A stretch of 64,000 nt of DNA, taken from Gammaproteobacteria bacterium (lineage in GTDB: Bacteria > Pseudomonadota > Gammaproteobacteria > Burkholderiales > Burkholderiaceae_C). The position numbers were made by a program, and so were the translations under genes. The notes below the pieces were generated by a model that saw nothing but the letters and a program-made list of their open reading frames with translations, was not told the origin of the DNA and ran no database searches. This document shows, piece by piece, positions 27,275 through 36,894 of this stretch; within the stretch, counting starts at the first letter, position 1; every line of letters starts with the position of its first letter. The DNA is taken from NCBI GenBank assembly GCA_018828125.1, contig JAHJWB010000018.1, positions 1 to 64,000 on the forward strand, written 5' to 3'.

Positions 27275-27616
27275 TTAACCGCAGCGCACGGCCAGAATGC
27301 GGCCGTTGGCATCCACCTCCAGATTCAGCCGCTGTGCGTTGAACTCCTTGGTGATCATCTGCCCCGGACGAAGAATGCGCGCCATTTGTGCCCCCGACCG
27401 CACCCGGGCCGATTCCATGACCGATGCCGTGCTGTTCTGTCCCACAGCGGACTGCGCAGGCTGTGCGTTGCAAGGGGCAGCGGGTGCTGGCGCCGTGGCG
27501 CTGGGGCTGCTGGCGGGTGGTGACGCGGGGGGCTGGCCATAGCCTGTGCAGCCCGTTGTCATCAACACCGCGGCCATGGCGACGCTGGCGGTGGTTGCAA
27601 AGGTAGTCTTGATCAT
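27275..27616 (-). CDS. I78-family peptidase inhibitor lipoprotein
   Basis: A 113-residue exported protein: lipoprotein signal ending VLMTTGC (lipidated Cys ~23), a Pro/Ser/Ala-rich linker to ~47, then the I78 inhibitor domain with CNAQPAQSAVGQ and DANGRILAVRCG; the two Cys frame the domain. Members inhibit serine proteases of the elastase type. It converges with hemW; no partner protease is nearby. Confidence 0.8.
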   Translation of the reverse strand: MIKTTFATTASVAMAAVLMTTGCTGYGQPPASPPASSPSATAPAPAAPCNAQPAQSAVGQNSTASVMESARVRSGAQMARILRPGQMITKEFNAQRLNLEVDANGRILAVRCG

Positions 27617-27953
27617 GTGGGTCCTCCGGATGTAGCCACCACCATACCCGAGCGCTTCGGGTGCCGACGTGACCGAGCGTAACGCGCGTGATGTGCCAGT
27701 GAACTGCGGGCAGGGTGGGGCTTGGCAGCCAAAAACCCACGCACTTGATGCGGATCAAGGGTTCGTTGGCCGTCCGCAACGCTGCTGCACCCACCCACGG
27801 GCGCCTGCGCCGCGCGACGGATTCTTGTAAGGCCGCGTGGGCAGAATGAAACTCTGCGGCCTTGTGCCGCTTTGCAACCCGCGCGGGGAAGGGCGGACGG
27901 CGCTTTCCGCAGACCCGTTGGAACCCCCTTGGCTGCGCAGCTTTTAGACCACC
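27617..27953. other. Divergent intergenic region, nothing assigned
   Basis: Lies between the inhibitor gene and the PAS-GGDEF gene and should hold both promoters. I see no convincing motif, repeat or RNA. Confidence 0.3.
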
Positions 27954-29684
27954 ATGCCCCCCGAATCAAGCCTTCACGTCCTTCATGCGCTCGGAGAAAC
28001 TCTGGACGGGCTGGAGGTTGCGCTGTGTGCGTTTGATGACGATGACTGCTCCATTGCCTGGAACCGCACGTTCTTCAAGTTTTTCCCCGAGCACGAAGGG
28101 CAGGTCTTTGTGGGGGAGCCGTACCACGCCAACCTGCGGCGCTTTTACACCCAGCGCCTGGATGCCCACGAGCTGCCGAACATAGAGCGGTACATCAGTG
28201 CGGGGCTAGAACGCCACCGTGCCCAGACGCGTCCCTACAACTTTGAACACCGCGGCCTGCGAGTGCATGTGTCGTCGCTGCCAGTGCCAGGGGTGGGGCG
28301 CGTGCGAGTGTGGCGCGCAGAGGCATTGCCCGCCGCACAGGCGCCGGACACGCCCGACATCCACGAGCCTGGTTACCTGCGCAGCCCCATGGTAGAGAGC
28401 GCCGAGCTGTTCGACCGCATCCCCGACGGCCTGATGATCTGCGCGGAAGACCAGCGCATCCATTGGGTTAATGAGCCCTTCATGGCGATGTACGGGCTGA
28501 CCGACCGCGCAGCGGCCACGGGCCTGGCGTTTGATGAGATCTACCGTGGCGCGTGGGCGGCCCAAGGGCCAGGCGACATGGCCCCGTTTTACGACGGTCT
28601 GTCGGTCTTGCAGGAGAACATGCGTTTTGCCGGGGCGCCTTTTGAGGTGCCCTTACCGCGCCACCGCTGGGCGCGGGTGATTGCCAAGCAGGGTTCTGAC
28701 GGCACTGTGTTCTATGCGCACGTAGACATCTCCGACTTCAAACGCCAGCAACGCCTGCTGGCGCAGGCCGAACGCAGCGCGCGCGACAGCGAGGCCCAAC
28801 TGCGCGAAAAGTCCATTGTGCTGGAGGCCACGCTGGAGAACATGGACCAGGGCGTGGCCAAGATCAACGCCGCTGGCGTGGTCGAGCTGTGCAACCGCCG
28901 TGCGCTGGAGCTGCTCGACCTGCCGCACGAGCTGATGTCATCGCGCCCCACGCTTTCGCAGGTGCTGACTTACATGCGTTCGCGCGGCGAGTTTGAATTG
29001 GCCTCCCAGGAGGTGCAGGACTTTTTGCAGGACAACGGGGGGCTGGACCAGCTGCATGTTTACGACCGGCCTCGGCCCGACGGCCGCATCGTCGAGGTCC
29101 ACACCGTGCCCATCAAAGGCGGGGGTGCGCTGCGCACCTTTACCGACATCACGGTGCGCAAGCAAGCTGAGCAACGCATCCGCCATGTCGCCGAACACGA
29201 TGGCCTCACATCGCTGCTCAATCGCGCCGCATTTTTGCAAGCCCTGCAAGCGGCTTTGGTCGATGTTCGCCATCGGGCGCGCGATTTTGCCGTGCTGTAT
29301 GTGGATCTAGACGGGTTCAAACCCGTCAACGATCAATTTGGACATGCGGTGGGCGACCAAGTGCTGGCCTGCGTGGCGGCCCGTCTGTCGCAGGTGGCCC
29401 GGGAGGACGACGTGGTGGCCCGGCTCGGAGGCGACGAGTTCGCGCTGCTGCAGCGCGGTGTCACCGACCGCGACAGCGCCAGTCGCCTGGCCCAGCGGCT
29501 GGTGGACGCCATTGCTCAGCCCATCGAGATCGAGTCGCACACGGTTCAGGTCGGCGCGTCTGTGGGCATTGTGATGTCTCCAGCCGATGGCGCAGATGCG
29601 GAGGATCTGCTGCGCAAGGCCGACTCCGCCATGTACCTCGCCAAAGCCACGGGCCGGGGCTGTGCGCGGCTGTACGGCACGTGA
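27954..29684 (+). CDS. PAS-domain diguanylate cyclase
   Basis: A 576-residue cytoplasmic protein. Three PAS-like segments: ~15-110 (VALCAFDDDDCSIAWNRTFF), ~145-265 (FDRIPDGLMICAEDQRIHWV), and ~290-400 (LENMDQGVAKINAAGVVELC, the PAS-7 type), then a GGDEF domain (~410-576) with DLDGFKPVNDQFGHAVGD and the intact active site LGGDEFALL. No EAL domain or TM helix. Expected to make c-di-GMP in response to a soluble signal. Confidence 0.9.
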   Translation: MPPESSLHVLHALGETLDGLEVALCAFDDDDCSIAWNRTFFKFFPEHEGQVFVGEPYHANLRRFYTQRLDAHELPNIERYISAGLERHRAQTRPYNFEHRGLRVHVSSLPVPGVGRVRVWRAEALPAAQAPDTPDIHEPGYLRSPMVESAELFDRIPDGLMICAEDQRIHWVNEPFMAMYGLTDRAAATGLAFDEIYRGAWAAQGPGDMAPFYDGLSVLQENMRFAGAPFEVPLPRHRWARVIAKQGSDGTVFYAHVDISDFKRQQRLLAQAERSARDSEAQLREKSIVLEATLENMDQGVAKINAAGVVELCNRRALELLDLPHELMSSRPTLSQVLTYMRSRGEFELASQEVQDFLQDNGGLDQLHVYDRPRPDGRIVEVHTVPIKGGGALRTFTDITVRKQAEQRIRHVAEHDGLTSLLNRAAFLQALQAALVDVRHRARDFAVLYVDLDGFKPVNDQFGHAVGDQVLACVAARLSQVAREDDVVARLGGDEFALLQRGVTDRDSASRLAQRLVDAIAQPIEIESHTVQVGASVGIVMSPADGADAEDLLRKADSAMYLAKATGRGCARLYGT

Positions 29685-29844
29685 CGGACGCAATTTCGCG
29701 GGTGTATTTGCGCTCAGTGACAGAAGTTACGGATGGCCGCGCGGCATCGTCGGCACTGTCCTACAGGCGCGCAAATGATGCAGTTTTACTATTCATCCGT
29801 CGATTCCCTCTCGACATCCCTCCCGCTTGCACCATGCAAGTGTT

Positions 29845-29872
29845 AAGCCCGCTCCGAGCGGGCTTTTTTTTG
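29845..29872 (+). terminator. Rho-independent terminator
   Basis: Stem AAGCCCGCT / AGCGGGCTT with a 3-nt loop and eight T, ~160 bp after the PAS-GGDEF stop. Confidence 0.8.
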
Positions 29873-30046
29873 CCCGCGCGCTGCTCGACGCTGGGGAGGC
29901 GGTGGATGCCTGGCGACGTGCTCTCGTCAACAGCACGCCAGTGCAAAGGTAGGCTTTTCAGCCCACCGTCAGCGTGTGGGGCGATATCCCGGCACTATCG
30001 GTCGCCACCTTCTTATCGCCGCGCCGCCGCTCCCGACCCAACCACA

Positions 30047-30232
30047 ATGATCCTCTACAAGCCCGGAACCCAGTTCATGTTCAAAGGCAGGCTCGTTAGC
30101 GTGGACTACGTGATCATTCGCAGGACCGGGATGTGGATTCGGCTGGCCGATAGTGAAGAGACCTGTCGGCCAGAAGAACTGATACCTATCGTGCCGCACG
30201 CATCGGGCCATTCGGAAGGTACGGGCCGCTGA
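30047..30232 (+). CDS. Small hypothetical protein
   Basis: A 61-residue frame, MILYKPGTQFMFKGRLVSVD..., mostly beta-like at the N-terminus with an acidic middle (DSEETCRPEELIPI). I do not recognise a family. It has an ATG after CCACA but no strong Shine-Dalgarno, follows a terminator, and is not covered by a larger gene. Confidence 0.45.
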   Translation: MILYKPGTQFMFKGRLVSVDYVIIRRTGMWIRLADSEETCRPEELIPIVPHASGHSEGTGR

Positions 30233-30382
30233 TAACCCGTTTTGCGATGCGCTAAAGGCAGTAGCGCCGCCGAGCGGGCGAGTGCGTTTTCTCGATGCAC
30301 GGGGCCACCAAAACGACATCCACCAAATCGAGAGCGCGGCGCTTTCACGTCAGGACAGCGGCCTTTTATCGTGATTCTTATG

Positions 30383-30416
30383 AATTATAATGAGAATCGT
30401 TGCTATTATCGTTATC
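30383..30416. promoter_or_regulatory. Fur box upstream of the TonB receptor gene
   Basis: TATAATGAGAATCGTTGCT (30386-30404) matches 13 of 19 positions of the GATAATGATAATCATTATC consensus, and an overlapping ATTATCGTTATC extends it. This AT-rich island sits ~150 bp before the receptor start. It implies iron repression of the 30.5-36 kb locus. Confidence 0.7.
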
Positions 30417-30556
30417 TTCTGTGGGCGTTCGTTTGGAGCGTTCAACCGTGGCGTCGACTGTCGAAGACACCACGCTGCAACCCGCCGGCCCTGCCGGCTT
30501 CTCTTCGCCCGCTTGCTCGCCCGCTTCCCCGTTTTTGATTTCTTCAAGGCCCCACC

Positions 30557-32758
30557 ATGTACCCCACGACCGGTTCCACCTCTCGCGCAAAACACAGATT
30601 TGCGCCTGCTCCGCTCGCATTGCTGATTCGCCAGTGCTTGGGCGCCGGGCTGGTGCTCGCCGCAGCAGGGGTGGCGGCGCAAACCGCTGGTACCACCCAT
30701 ACTGGCGCCGCCGCCCCGTCGGGCACGGCGCTTAAGGAGGTGGTCGTGTCCGACCAGGCCGAAGCCATCGGTGGATTGCAAAAGACCTATGCAGGCGGCC
30801 AGTTTGCGCGCGGCGGCAGTCTGGGCATTCTGGGCAATACCGATCTGATGAATGTGCCCTTCAGCACCACCAACTACACGTCGGAGCTGATCCAGAACCA
30901 GCAGGCCTTGAGCGTGGCCGACGTGGTGATGAACGATGCCTCGGTTCGCACCCTGACTTCGCGCGGTGGGTTTGGCGACGACTTTCAGGTGCGGGGCTTT
31001 ACCGTGTCCAACACCGACATCAGCATGAACGGCCTGTTCGGCCTGGCGCCTTCGACCCGCGTTCCCCTGGAGATGATCGAGCGGGTGGAAGTCCTCAAAG
31101 GCCCCGGCGCGCTGGCGACAGGCGTCGGCCCGGGTGCCAGCATTGGCGGCAGCATCAATGTGGTCACCAAGCGCGCAGCAGATGCGCCGCTCACGCGCCT
31201 GACGACCACCTACATGGGCAAGTCGCAGTTTGGCGCCCACCTGGACGTGGGCCGTCGCTTTGGTGAGGACAACCAGTGGGGTGTGCGTGTGAATGGCCTG
31301 GTGCGCGGCGGCGAGGGCAACATCGACGGCGGCAAGCAGAACCTGAACCTCGGCTCATTGGGCCTGGACTACGTGGGTGCCCGAACCCGCTGGTCGCTGG
31401 ACGCGCTGGTCACACGCGGACACACCAACGAATTCCGCCCCCAAACCAGCTTTTCGGGCAGCGCGCTTGCCGTGCCAGCGGTGCCCGACGCGCGCCTGAA
31501 CTTTTACCCCGGCACAAAGCTGCAGGACAACGTCAAGACCGTCATGTCGCGCATCGAGCACGACCTGAGCGACAGCATTACCGTGTACGGCAGTGCAGGC
31601 TACACCGACTTGGACTACGAGCAGACTTTCCCCAGCGGACGCCCTGATGCGCTGGGCAACTTCAACGTGTCCAACGCTTACTACGACCAGTACACCCAAT
31701 CCAAAGCGGCCGACGTGGGCGTGCGCACCAAATTCAAGACGGGTAGCGTGAACCACACCCTCGCTGTGGGTGCGAACTACCTTGATCAGGAGACGGGGTA
31801 TTTCTACGCTACGTCGACCACCACCAACCCCTCCAACCTGTACAACCCCGCGCCCCTGCCAGCGATGACCGTGGCACGTAGCACGCCCGGCCGCAGCTTG
31901 GTCACCGAGCAGTCCAGCCTGGCCGTGGCCGACACCATGGGTTTTGCCAACGACAGCGTGCTGGTAACGCTGGGCCTGCGCCACCAGACCATGAAGCAGA
32001 CCAACTACAACGTGACCTCTGGCGCGCAGACCAGCCAGTACAACGAGAGTGCCGTCACGCCTCTGGCTGGTCTGGTCTTCAAGCCGATGAAAAACGTATC
32101 GGTGTACACCAACTACACGGCGGGCCTCTCGCGTGGCGCCACCGCAGGCCCGACCACCGCCAACGCCGGTGAAACCTTTGCCCCGCAAAAATCCAAGCAG
32201 AACGAAGTGGGCGTGAAAGTGGACTGGGGCCGGCTGACCACCCAGGCCGCCGTTTATCAGATCAAGCGCCCCGGCGCCATGACCGACCCCGTGATCAACG
32301 TCTACAGCTTTGGTGGCGAGCAGCGCAACCGCGGGCTGGAGCTGACGGCCTACGGCGAGATCGAGCGGGGCCTGCGCGCCATGGCCAGTGCATCGTTCAA
32401 AAGCGCCAAACTCACGCGCACCGCAGGCGGCGTGAACCAAGGCAACGACGCCGCCGGGGTGCCCGATCGCACCTTCAACCTGGGCCTGGACTGGGACACG
32501 CCGGTGCAAGGCTTGAGCATCAACGGCCGCGTCATCAATACCTCGGCCGTCTATGCCGACGCCGCCAACCGCCTGCGCGTGGATGCCTGGACGCGTCTGG
32601 ACCTGGGCGCCCGCTACGCCACCAAGGTGGCTGGCAAACCCGTGGTGTTCCGCGCCAACCTGGAAAACGTCACCGACAAGAACTACTGGGTGGTCAGCAA
32701 CTATGTGACGGTGGGCGCTCCCCGCACGCTGATGCTGTCGGCCGCTGTCGACTTCTGA
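30557..32758 (+). CDS. TonB-dependent siderophore receptor
   Basis: A 733-residue outer-membrane receptor. It has a signal peptide to ~43 (LAAAGVAAQ), a TonB-box-like LKEVVVSDQ (~56), a plug domain (SRGGFGDDFQVRGFTVSNTD, ERVEVLKGPGALATGVGPGA, GGSINVVTKR), then a 22-strand barrel with ENVTDKNYWV and C-terminal LMLSAAVDF. The VEVLKGP/GSINVVTKR set is that of FhuE/FpvA-type ferric siderophore receptors. First gene of an iron operon. Confidence 0.92.
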   Translation: MYPTTGSTSRAKHRFAPAPLALLIRQCLGAGLVLAAAGVAAQTAGTTHTGAAAPSGTALKEVVVSDQAEAIGGLQKTYAGGQFARGGSLGILGNTDLMNVPFSTTNYTSELIQNQQALSVADVVMNDASVRTLTSRGGFGDDFQVRGFTVSNTDISMNGLFGLAPSTRVPLEMIERVEVLKGPGALATGVGPGASIGGSINVVTKRAADAPLTRLTTTYMGKSQFGAHLDVGRRFGEDNQWGVRVNGLVRGGEGNIDGGKQNLNLGSLGLDYVGARTRWSLDALVTRGHTNEFRPQTSFSGSALAVPAVPDARLNFYPGTKLQDNVKTVMSRIEHDLSDSITVYGSAGYTDLDYEQTFPSGRPDALGNFNVSNAYYDQYTQSKAADVGVRTKFKTGSVNHTLAVGANYLDQETGYFYATSTTTNPSNLYNPAPLPAMTVARSTPGRSLVTEQSSLAVADTMGFANDSVLVTLGLRHQTMKQTNYNVTSGAQTSQYNESAVTPLAGLVFKPMKNVSVYTNYTAGLSRGATAGPTTANAGETFAPQKSKQNEVGVKVDWGRLTTQAAVYQIKRPGAMTDPVINVYSFGGEQRNRGLELTAYGEIERGLRAMASASFKSAKLTRTAGGVNQGNDAAGVPDRTFNLGLDWDTPVQGLSINGRVINTSAVYADAANRLRVDAWTRLDLGARYATKVAGKPVVFRANLENVTDKNYWVVSNYVTVGAPRTLMLSAAVDF

Positions 32759-32841
32759 TCAAACACTTCTCCTCCGTCGTTCTGTCATTGAGGCATTGAA
32801 ATGAGATCGACTCTCTTTGTGTCTGCCGTGGGGCGTCGCTC

Positions 32842-33141
32842 ATGATGGCCGTGTTGCGTGGGGCCTGGCGCGCAGGCCCGTTGATGTCGCGCATCGTGGC
32901 CGCCGTGGGTGGCGGCTACGCGGTGGCCGCCCTTGCCAGCGTTGCGGTGCTGGCGCTGCCCATCAATCGCCCACAGGCCGTGCTGACGGGCATGCTGGCC
33001 AGCTTTGCCATCTACACCTGCGCGGTGATCTGGGTGTTTGCCGTGCGCAGCGCGTGGCGCGCCTGGGCGGGGCTTGCCATCGTGGCACTGCCGCTGTTGG
33101 CAGCCGCCTGGGCGGTCTGGTCTTCCGGAGCCAACCCATGA
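32842..33141 (+). CDS. DUF3649 inner-membrane protein
   Basis: A 99-residue protein with three hydrophobic helices (GGGYAVAALASVAVLALP, ASFAIYTCAVIWVFAV, WAGLAIVALPLLAAAWAV). DUF3649 genes occur next to PepSY and TonB receptor genes in iron loci. The stop overlaps the next start by 4 bp. Confidence 0.8.
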   Translation: MMAVLRGAWRAGPLMSRIVAAVGGGYAVAALASVAVLALPINRPQAVLTGMLASFAIYTCAVIWVFAVRSAWRAWAGLAIVALPLLAAAWAVWSSGANP

Positions 33142-34838
33142 CGTCGACACCTTCGAACGACACCGCGCCCAAGCCAGATCGGGCTAAGCCCAAGGCGCCG
33201 GGCATTCGCCAGGCCATGTCAGACCTGCACACCTGGGCGGGCTTGCTGTGTGGCTGGCTGCTGTATGCCATGTTTCTCACCGGCACGGTGAGCTACTTCA
33301 AGGACGAAATCTCGCAATACATGCGGCCCGAGCTGCATCACCCCGCGCAAACGCCCGACCCTGCAGACGTGGTCCAGCGCATCGTGGGCCAGTTGGGCCA
33401 GATCGCGCCGGGCAGCACGCAGTGGAGCATGCGCCTGCCCGATGAGCGCCATGCCACGGTCAGCAGCTTCTGGCGCCTGCCGCGCGGCGAGGGCAAAGGC
33501 GGGCGTGGTTTTGACGACGCCACCTTTGACGCCACCACCGGCGAAAAGGTCGCTGCCCGCGACACGGTGGGCGGCGAGTTTTTCTACCGCTTCCATTTCC
33601 AGTTTCACTACATGCCCGTGCGGTGGGGGCGCTGGCTGGCGGGCTTTTGCGCCATGTTCATGCTGGTGGCCATCGTCAGCGGAGTCATCACGCACAAGAA
33701 GATCTTCACGGACTTCTTCACCTTCCGCTGGGGCAAGGGCCAGCGCTCGTGGCTGGACGCGCACAACGCGCTTTCGGTCTTCGGGCTGCCGTTCCATCTC
33801 ATGATCACCTACACCGGCTTGGTCACCCTGATGGCGCTGTACATGCCCTGGGGTGAGCAAGCGGCCTACAAAACGCCAGCGCAACGCCAGGAGCTCACCG
33901 CCGAGACCAGCCCCTCCGTTCAGCCCGTCAAGGCCACGGGCCAGAGTGCCCCGCTCGCGCCCATCGATGCCATGGTGCGCCAGGGCCAGGAGCGCTGGGG
34001 GCAGTACAACGTCAGCCGCGTCATCATCGCCAACCCCGGCGACTCTGCAGCGCGCGTGAGCGTGGTGCGCGGCGAGGCTGGGCGCGTGTCCATGAGCCCG
34101 CAGTACATGGTGTTTGACGGCGCCTCCGGCCAACTGCTGCAGACCAAAGACACCGTTGGCCCCGCCGCTGAAACCCGGGGCGTGATGTACGCCCTGCACC
34201 TGGGCCGCTTTGGTGATGTGCCCATGCGCTGGCTGTACTTCATCGTCAGCCTGGCAGGCACCGCCATGGTGGGCACGGGCCTGGTCATGTGGACCGTCAA
34301 GCGCCGCCAAAAACTGGGCAACCCTGCGCGCCCCCACTTCGGTTTTACGCTAGTGGAACGGCTCAACATTGCCAGCATTGCGGGCCTGTCGATTGCCATG
34401 GCGGCGTTCCTGTGGGGCAACCGCCTGCTGCCGCTCGGCATGGCCGAGCGCACAGCGTGGGAGGTGCATGTGTTCTTTGTCATCTGGGCGCTCACCCTGC
34501 TGCACGCCATGGTGCGCCCCGCCCGGCGCGCGTGGGTGGAGCAGTTCTGGGCCGCAGCGGCGTTGCTGGCGCTGTTGCCCGTGGTCAGCGCCTTCATCAC
34601 CGACCGGCCTCTGTGGCGCAGTCTGATCCAGGGTGACTGGGTGTTTGCGGGCTTCGAACTCATGCTGTGGGTGCTGGCGGGGCTGCATGTTTGGCTGGCG
34701 GTGCGCACTGCGCGCCATCAACCTAAACAGCAGCGCGGTGCGGCATCTGCCGCAGCTGTCAAGCCGCCTGTACAGAGACCCGCTGCGCATTCGGGCATGC
34801 CCCCGGGCGCCACCATTGCAGAGGAAGGCGTGCGGTGA
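33138..34838 (+). CDS. PepSY-associated TM protein (siderophore/iron reductase type)
   Basis: A 566-residue inner-membrane protein: first TM helix near 32-52 (HTWAGLLCGWLLYAMFLTG), a periplasmic PepSY-like domain (~60-150), further helices, a second large periplasmic loop (~230-370), and four closing helices. Conserved His occur in the helices (HTWAG, NALSVFGLPFHLMI, YALHLGRF). Related PepSY proteins (FpvG, FoxB) reduce iron from siderophores in the periplasm. Overlaps both neighbours, so translationally coupled. Confidence 0.85.
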   Translation: MTSTPSNDTAPKPDRAKPKAPGIRQAMSDLHTWAGLLCGWLLYAMFLTGTVSYFKDEISQYMRPELHHPAQTPDPADVVQRIVGQLGQIAPGSTQWSMRLPDERHATVSSFWRLPRGEGKGGRGFDDATFDATTGEKVAARDTVGGEFFYRFHFQFHYMPVRWGRWLAGFCAMFMLVAIVSGVITHKKIFTDFFTFRWGKGQRSWLDAHNALSVFGLPFHLMITYTGLVTLMALYMPWGEQAAYKTPAQRQELTAETSPSVQPVKATGQSAPLAPIDAMVRQGQERWGQYNVSRVIIANPGDSAARVSVVRGEAGRVSMSPQYMVFDGASGQLLQTKDTVGPAAETRGVMYALHLGRFGDVPMRWLYFIVSLAGTAMVGTGLVMWTVKRRQKLGNPARPHFGFTLVERLNIASIAGLSIAMAAFLWGNRLLPLGMAERTAWEVHVFFVIWALTLLHAMVRPARRAWVEQFWAAAALLALLPVVSAFITDRPLWRSLIQGDWVFAGFELMLWVLAGLHVWLAVRTARHQPKQQRGAASAAAVKPPVQRPAAHSGMPPGATIAEEGVR

Positions 34839-35146
34839 TGGCGTCGCTGCACCTTCTCACGTTCGTGATCTGCATTGCAGGCTTCCTGGCCCTGGCGCTG
34901 GCCACCGAGCGCCAGCAGCAAGACCTGTTCGGCCAAGCCTTGCCATCCAAGGCCACCCGTGCCCTCAGGCTGTTGGGCTGGTCAGCGCTGCTGGTGGCGC
35001 TCTACGCCATCGTGCAAGCGCAAGGCTGGGGCATGGGGCTTGTGAGCTACAGCGGGCACACCAGCCTGGCGGCCGGGGTGGTGTTTGGGGGGCTGATCAC
35101 GCAGAGTCGGGTTCGGGTTCGGGTTCGGGTTCGCGTGAGGCGCTGA
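34838..35146 (+). CDS. DUF3325 inner-membrane protein
   Basis: A 102-residue protein with three TM helices, typically found last in DUF3649-PepSY-DUF3325 operons. The ATG at 34838 overlaps the PepSY stop; a GTG 3 bp earlier is possible. The C-terminus is a basic RVRVRVRVR tail encoded by four perfect 6-bp repeats (35108-35131). That tail is unlikely to be part of the ancestral domain. Confidence 0.75.
   Translation: MASLHLLTFVICIAGFLALALATERQQQDLFGQALPSKATRALRLLGWSALLVALYAIVQAQGWGMGLVSYSGHTSLAAGVVFGGLITQSRVRVRVRVRVRR
35108..35131. repeat. Hexanucleotide tandem repeat (CGGGTT x4)
   Basis: Four perfect copies inside the 3' end of the DUF3325 gene. Six-base units keep the frame, so copy-number change would only alter tail length. 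Confidence 0.85.
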
Positions 35147-35206
35147 CGCTGCACAGCGGCCACTGGCCGCTACGCATGCCAGAATGCGCCAAACGGAGGA
35201 CATGAC

Positions 35207-36046
35207 ATGCATCAAGAATTCCACCCGGCCCGCCGCGTGGCGCTTCTATCGATCGCAGGGGCATTGGCCGCATGTGGTGGCGGTGGCTCTGGTGACAACG
35301 GCGCACCGCCGCAGACCGTCGGTCAGGTCATCAACTCCAGCCTCCGCTCCTCGGCCAATGGCAACACGTACCCTATTCAGGTGTATCTGCCCCAGTCGTA
35401 CGCCACGGGCACAGCCTCATTGCCGGTCATCTACGCCACCGAAGGCGACGCGCCTTTCGGTTCATCCAGCCCGTATTTCAACGGTTCCTACGGCACGCGC
35501 TTTGACGCCTTCAAGGATGTCATGCAGCGCCGCGGAACCCAGGCCATTCTGGTGGGCATCGGTGGTACCGCGTGGCGAACCACCGATTTCCTCGTCCCAG
35601 GCGCCAGCAGGTACCTCGACTTCATCGTGAAAGAACTGGCCGTTTCCATTGAACGCCAGTACCGGGCCGACCCCAAGCGCCGCGTGCTTTCGGGCCTGTC
35701 GCACGGCGGATATTTCGTGCTGGCGGCTTTGGTCCTGGAGGCCCAGGCGGGCGTGGCGCCCAGCTTTTCACACTACCTGTCTACCGAAATTAGTGTGGGT
35801 GAACACACCAGCGTTGCCGGAGTGTTGGCGTTTGAAAAGCTGATCGACGGCAAGCCGTTGCTCACCACCCTCGTCATCGCCGGTGCGCGCAATGGAAATC
35901 ATCGGTTGATTGGCATGCCGTTGTACAACCAGATGGCCGCGCAGAACTTGCCGGGGCTGGTGCTGCTCAAGGCTGAGTACGATGCCTCGCACGTCGGGGC
36001 TGATGTGCCTGCGTTCGAAGACGCGGTGAAGCGGTTCTTTCCTTGA
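35207..36046 (+). CDS. Lipoprotein alpha/beta-hydrolase (esterase D / IroE-Fes-like)
   Basis: A 279-residue exported esterase-like protein. Lipoprotein signal LLSIAGALAACGG, then a poly-Gly linker. The fold carries QVYLPQSYATG, PVIYATEGD, a nucleophile elbow GLSHGG (GxSxG), and a C-terminal His in DASHVGADVPAFED. Enterochelin-esterase-type proteins release iron from ester siderophores; the location just behind an iron-uptake operon supports that role (inference). Confidence 0.75.
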   Translation: MHQEFHPARRVALLSIAGALAACGGGGSGDNGAPPQTVGQVINSSLRSSANGNTYPIQVYLPQSYATGTASLPVIYATEGDAPFGSSSPYFNGSYGTRFDAFKDVMQRRGTQAILVGIGGTAWRTTDFLVPGASRYLDFIVKELAVSIERQYRADPKRRVLSGLSHGGYFVLAALVLEAQAGVAPSFSHYLSTEISVGEHTSVAGVLAFEKLIDGKPLLTTLVIAGARNGNHRLIGMPLYNQMAAQNLPGLVLLKAEYDASHVGADVPAFEDAVKRFFP

Positions 36047-36276
36047 GCATCAACAAAGCGTTGCTTACCTGATCGTCTTACCAGAAAGCCGGGATGCTAT
36101 GGAAGGGACACAAAAAGGCCGGGCGTAGGTACCACAGAACCGCTCTCTGCGTGTTACCACGCCTCGAGTGTGAAGGGCCTTGTGTTAGGTCCCGCGAGTG
36201 GGGAAAGCTTTGCCGGCGGGACATGCCGAGTCATCAACTACCACGTCTATACTGCCTTGATAACCAAGGAGCAAAA

Positions 36277-36894
36277 ATGCGGGTTTCTCGCGCTATTTCG
36301 ATCGGGGCAGTTGCTGGAATTACACTTTTGAGCTCGTTTGGACTTCGTGCACAAACCATCTCGCAGCCAGCGGGCATCGCGGCATTCGGTGCTGGCACCG
36401 CAACTGGACAGAGCTTTACCGCGACGCTGACCGGTGTCGTTAACCGTATTGATGTTCGCAGCCGTACAACAGGCGGTGGCACTTTGTATATTTACAACGG
36501 CGCCAACGGCAGCGGCACTGTGGGTGTAGCGGGCGCACCTGCATACACCCAGGCGATCGCTATGACCGATAGTGGAAGTGATGCAGCAGGTTTCTCGTCC
36601 ATCGTCCTAACAACGCCGTTTCCAGTGACTGCAGGGTCGCAGTATTCTTTCGCGGTCAGTGGATTTTCCGTGTCTGGTACCAACACGAACCCCTATGCAG
36701 GTGGTGAAAAGTTGGACGATTTCGCAGGTCCAGCAGGCGGTCAAGATATAAGTTTTCAGCTATTTGAGGCTCTCGCTGCTCCCACTCCGGCAAGCTCTGC
36801 TGCGATTCCTACTATGTCGGAATGGGCCTTAATCGCCATGTCTTCCATGCTTGGAATGCTTGGGATGGCATGGGTTAAGCGGCGTCGCGCGTGA
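36277..36894 (+). CDS. IPTL-CTERM sorted exported protein
   Basis: A 205-residue protein: signal peptide to ~26 (SSFGLRAQ), a beta-rich Gly/Thr-rich body, and a C-terminal sorting signal made of AIPTMSEWALI, a hydrophobic helix and the basic end VKRRRA. IPTL-CTERM proteins are processed by an exosortase-like enzyme (XrtH type). No sortase gene is in the window. AAGGAG lies 5 bp before the ATG at 36277. The lower GC and isolated position are typical of these surface-protein genes. Confidence 0.82.
   Translation: MRVSRAISIGAVAGITLLSSFGLRAQTISQPAGIAAFGAGTATGQSFTATLTGVVNRIDVRSRTTGGGTLYIYNGANGSGTVGVAGAPAYTQAIAMTDSGSDAAGFSSIVLTTPFPVTAGSQYSFAVSGFSVSGTNTNPYAGGEKLDDFAGPAGGQDISFQLFEALAAPTPASSAAIPTMSEWALIAMSSMLGMLGMAWVKRRRA

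Noticed and set aside
31355-32509. 384-residue minus-strand frame opposite the TonB receptor
   Set aside because: Shadow of the receptor barrel; no motifs or ribosome-binding site.
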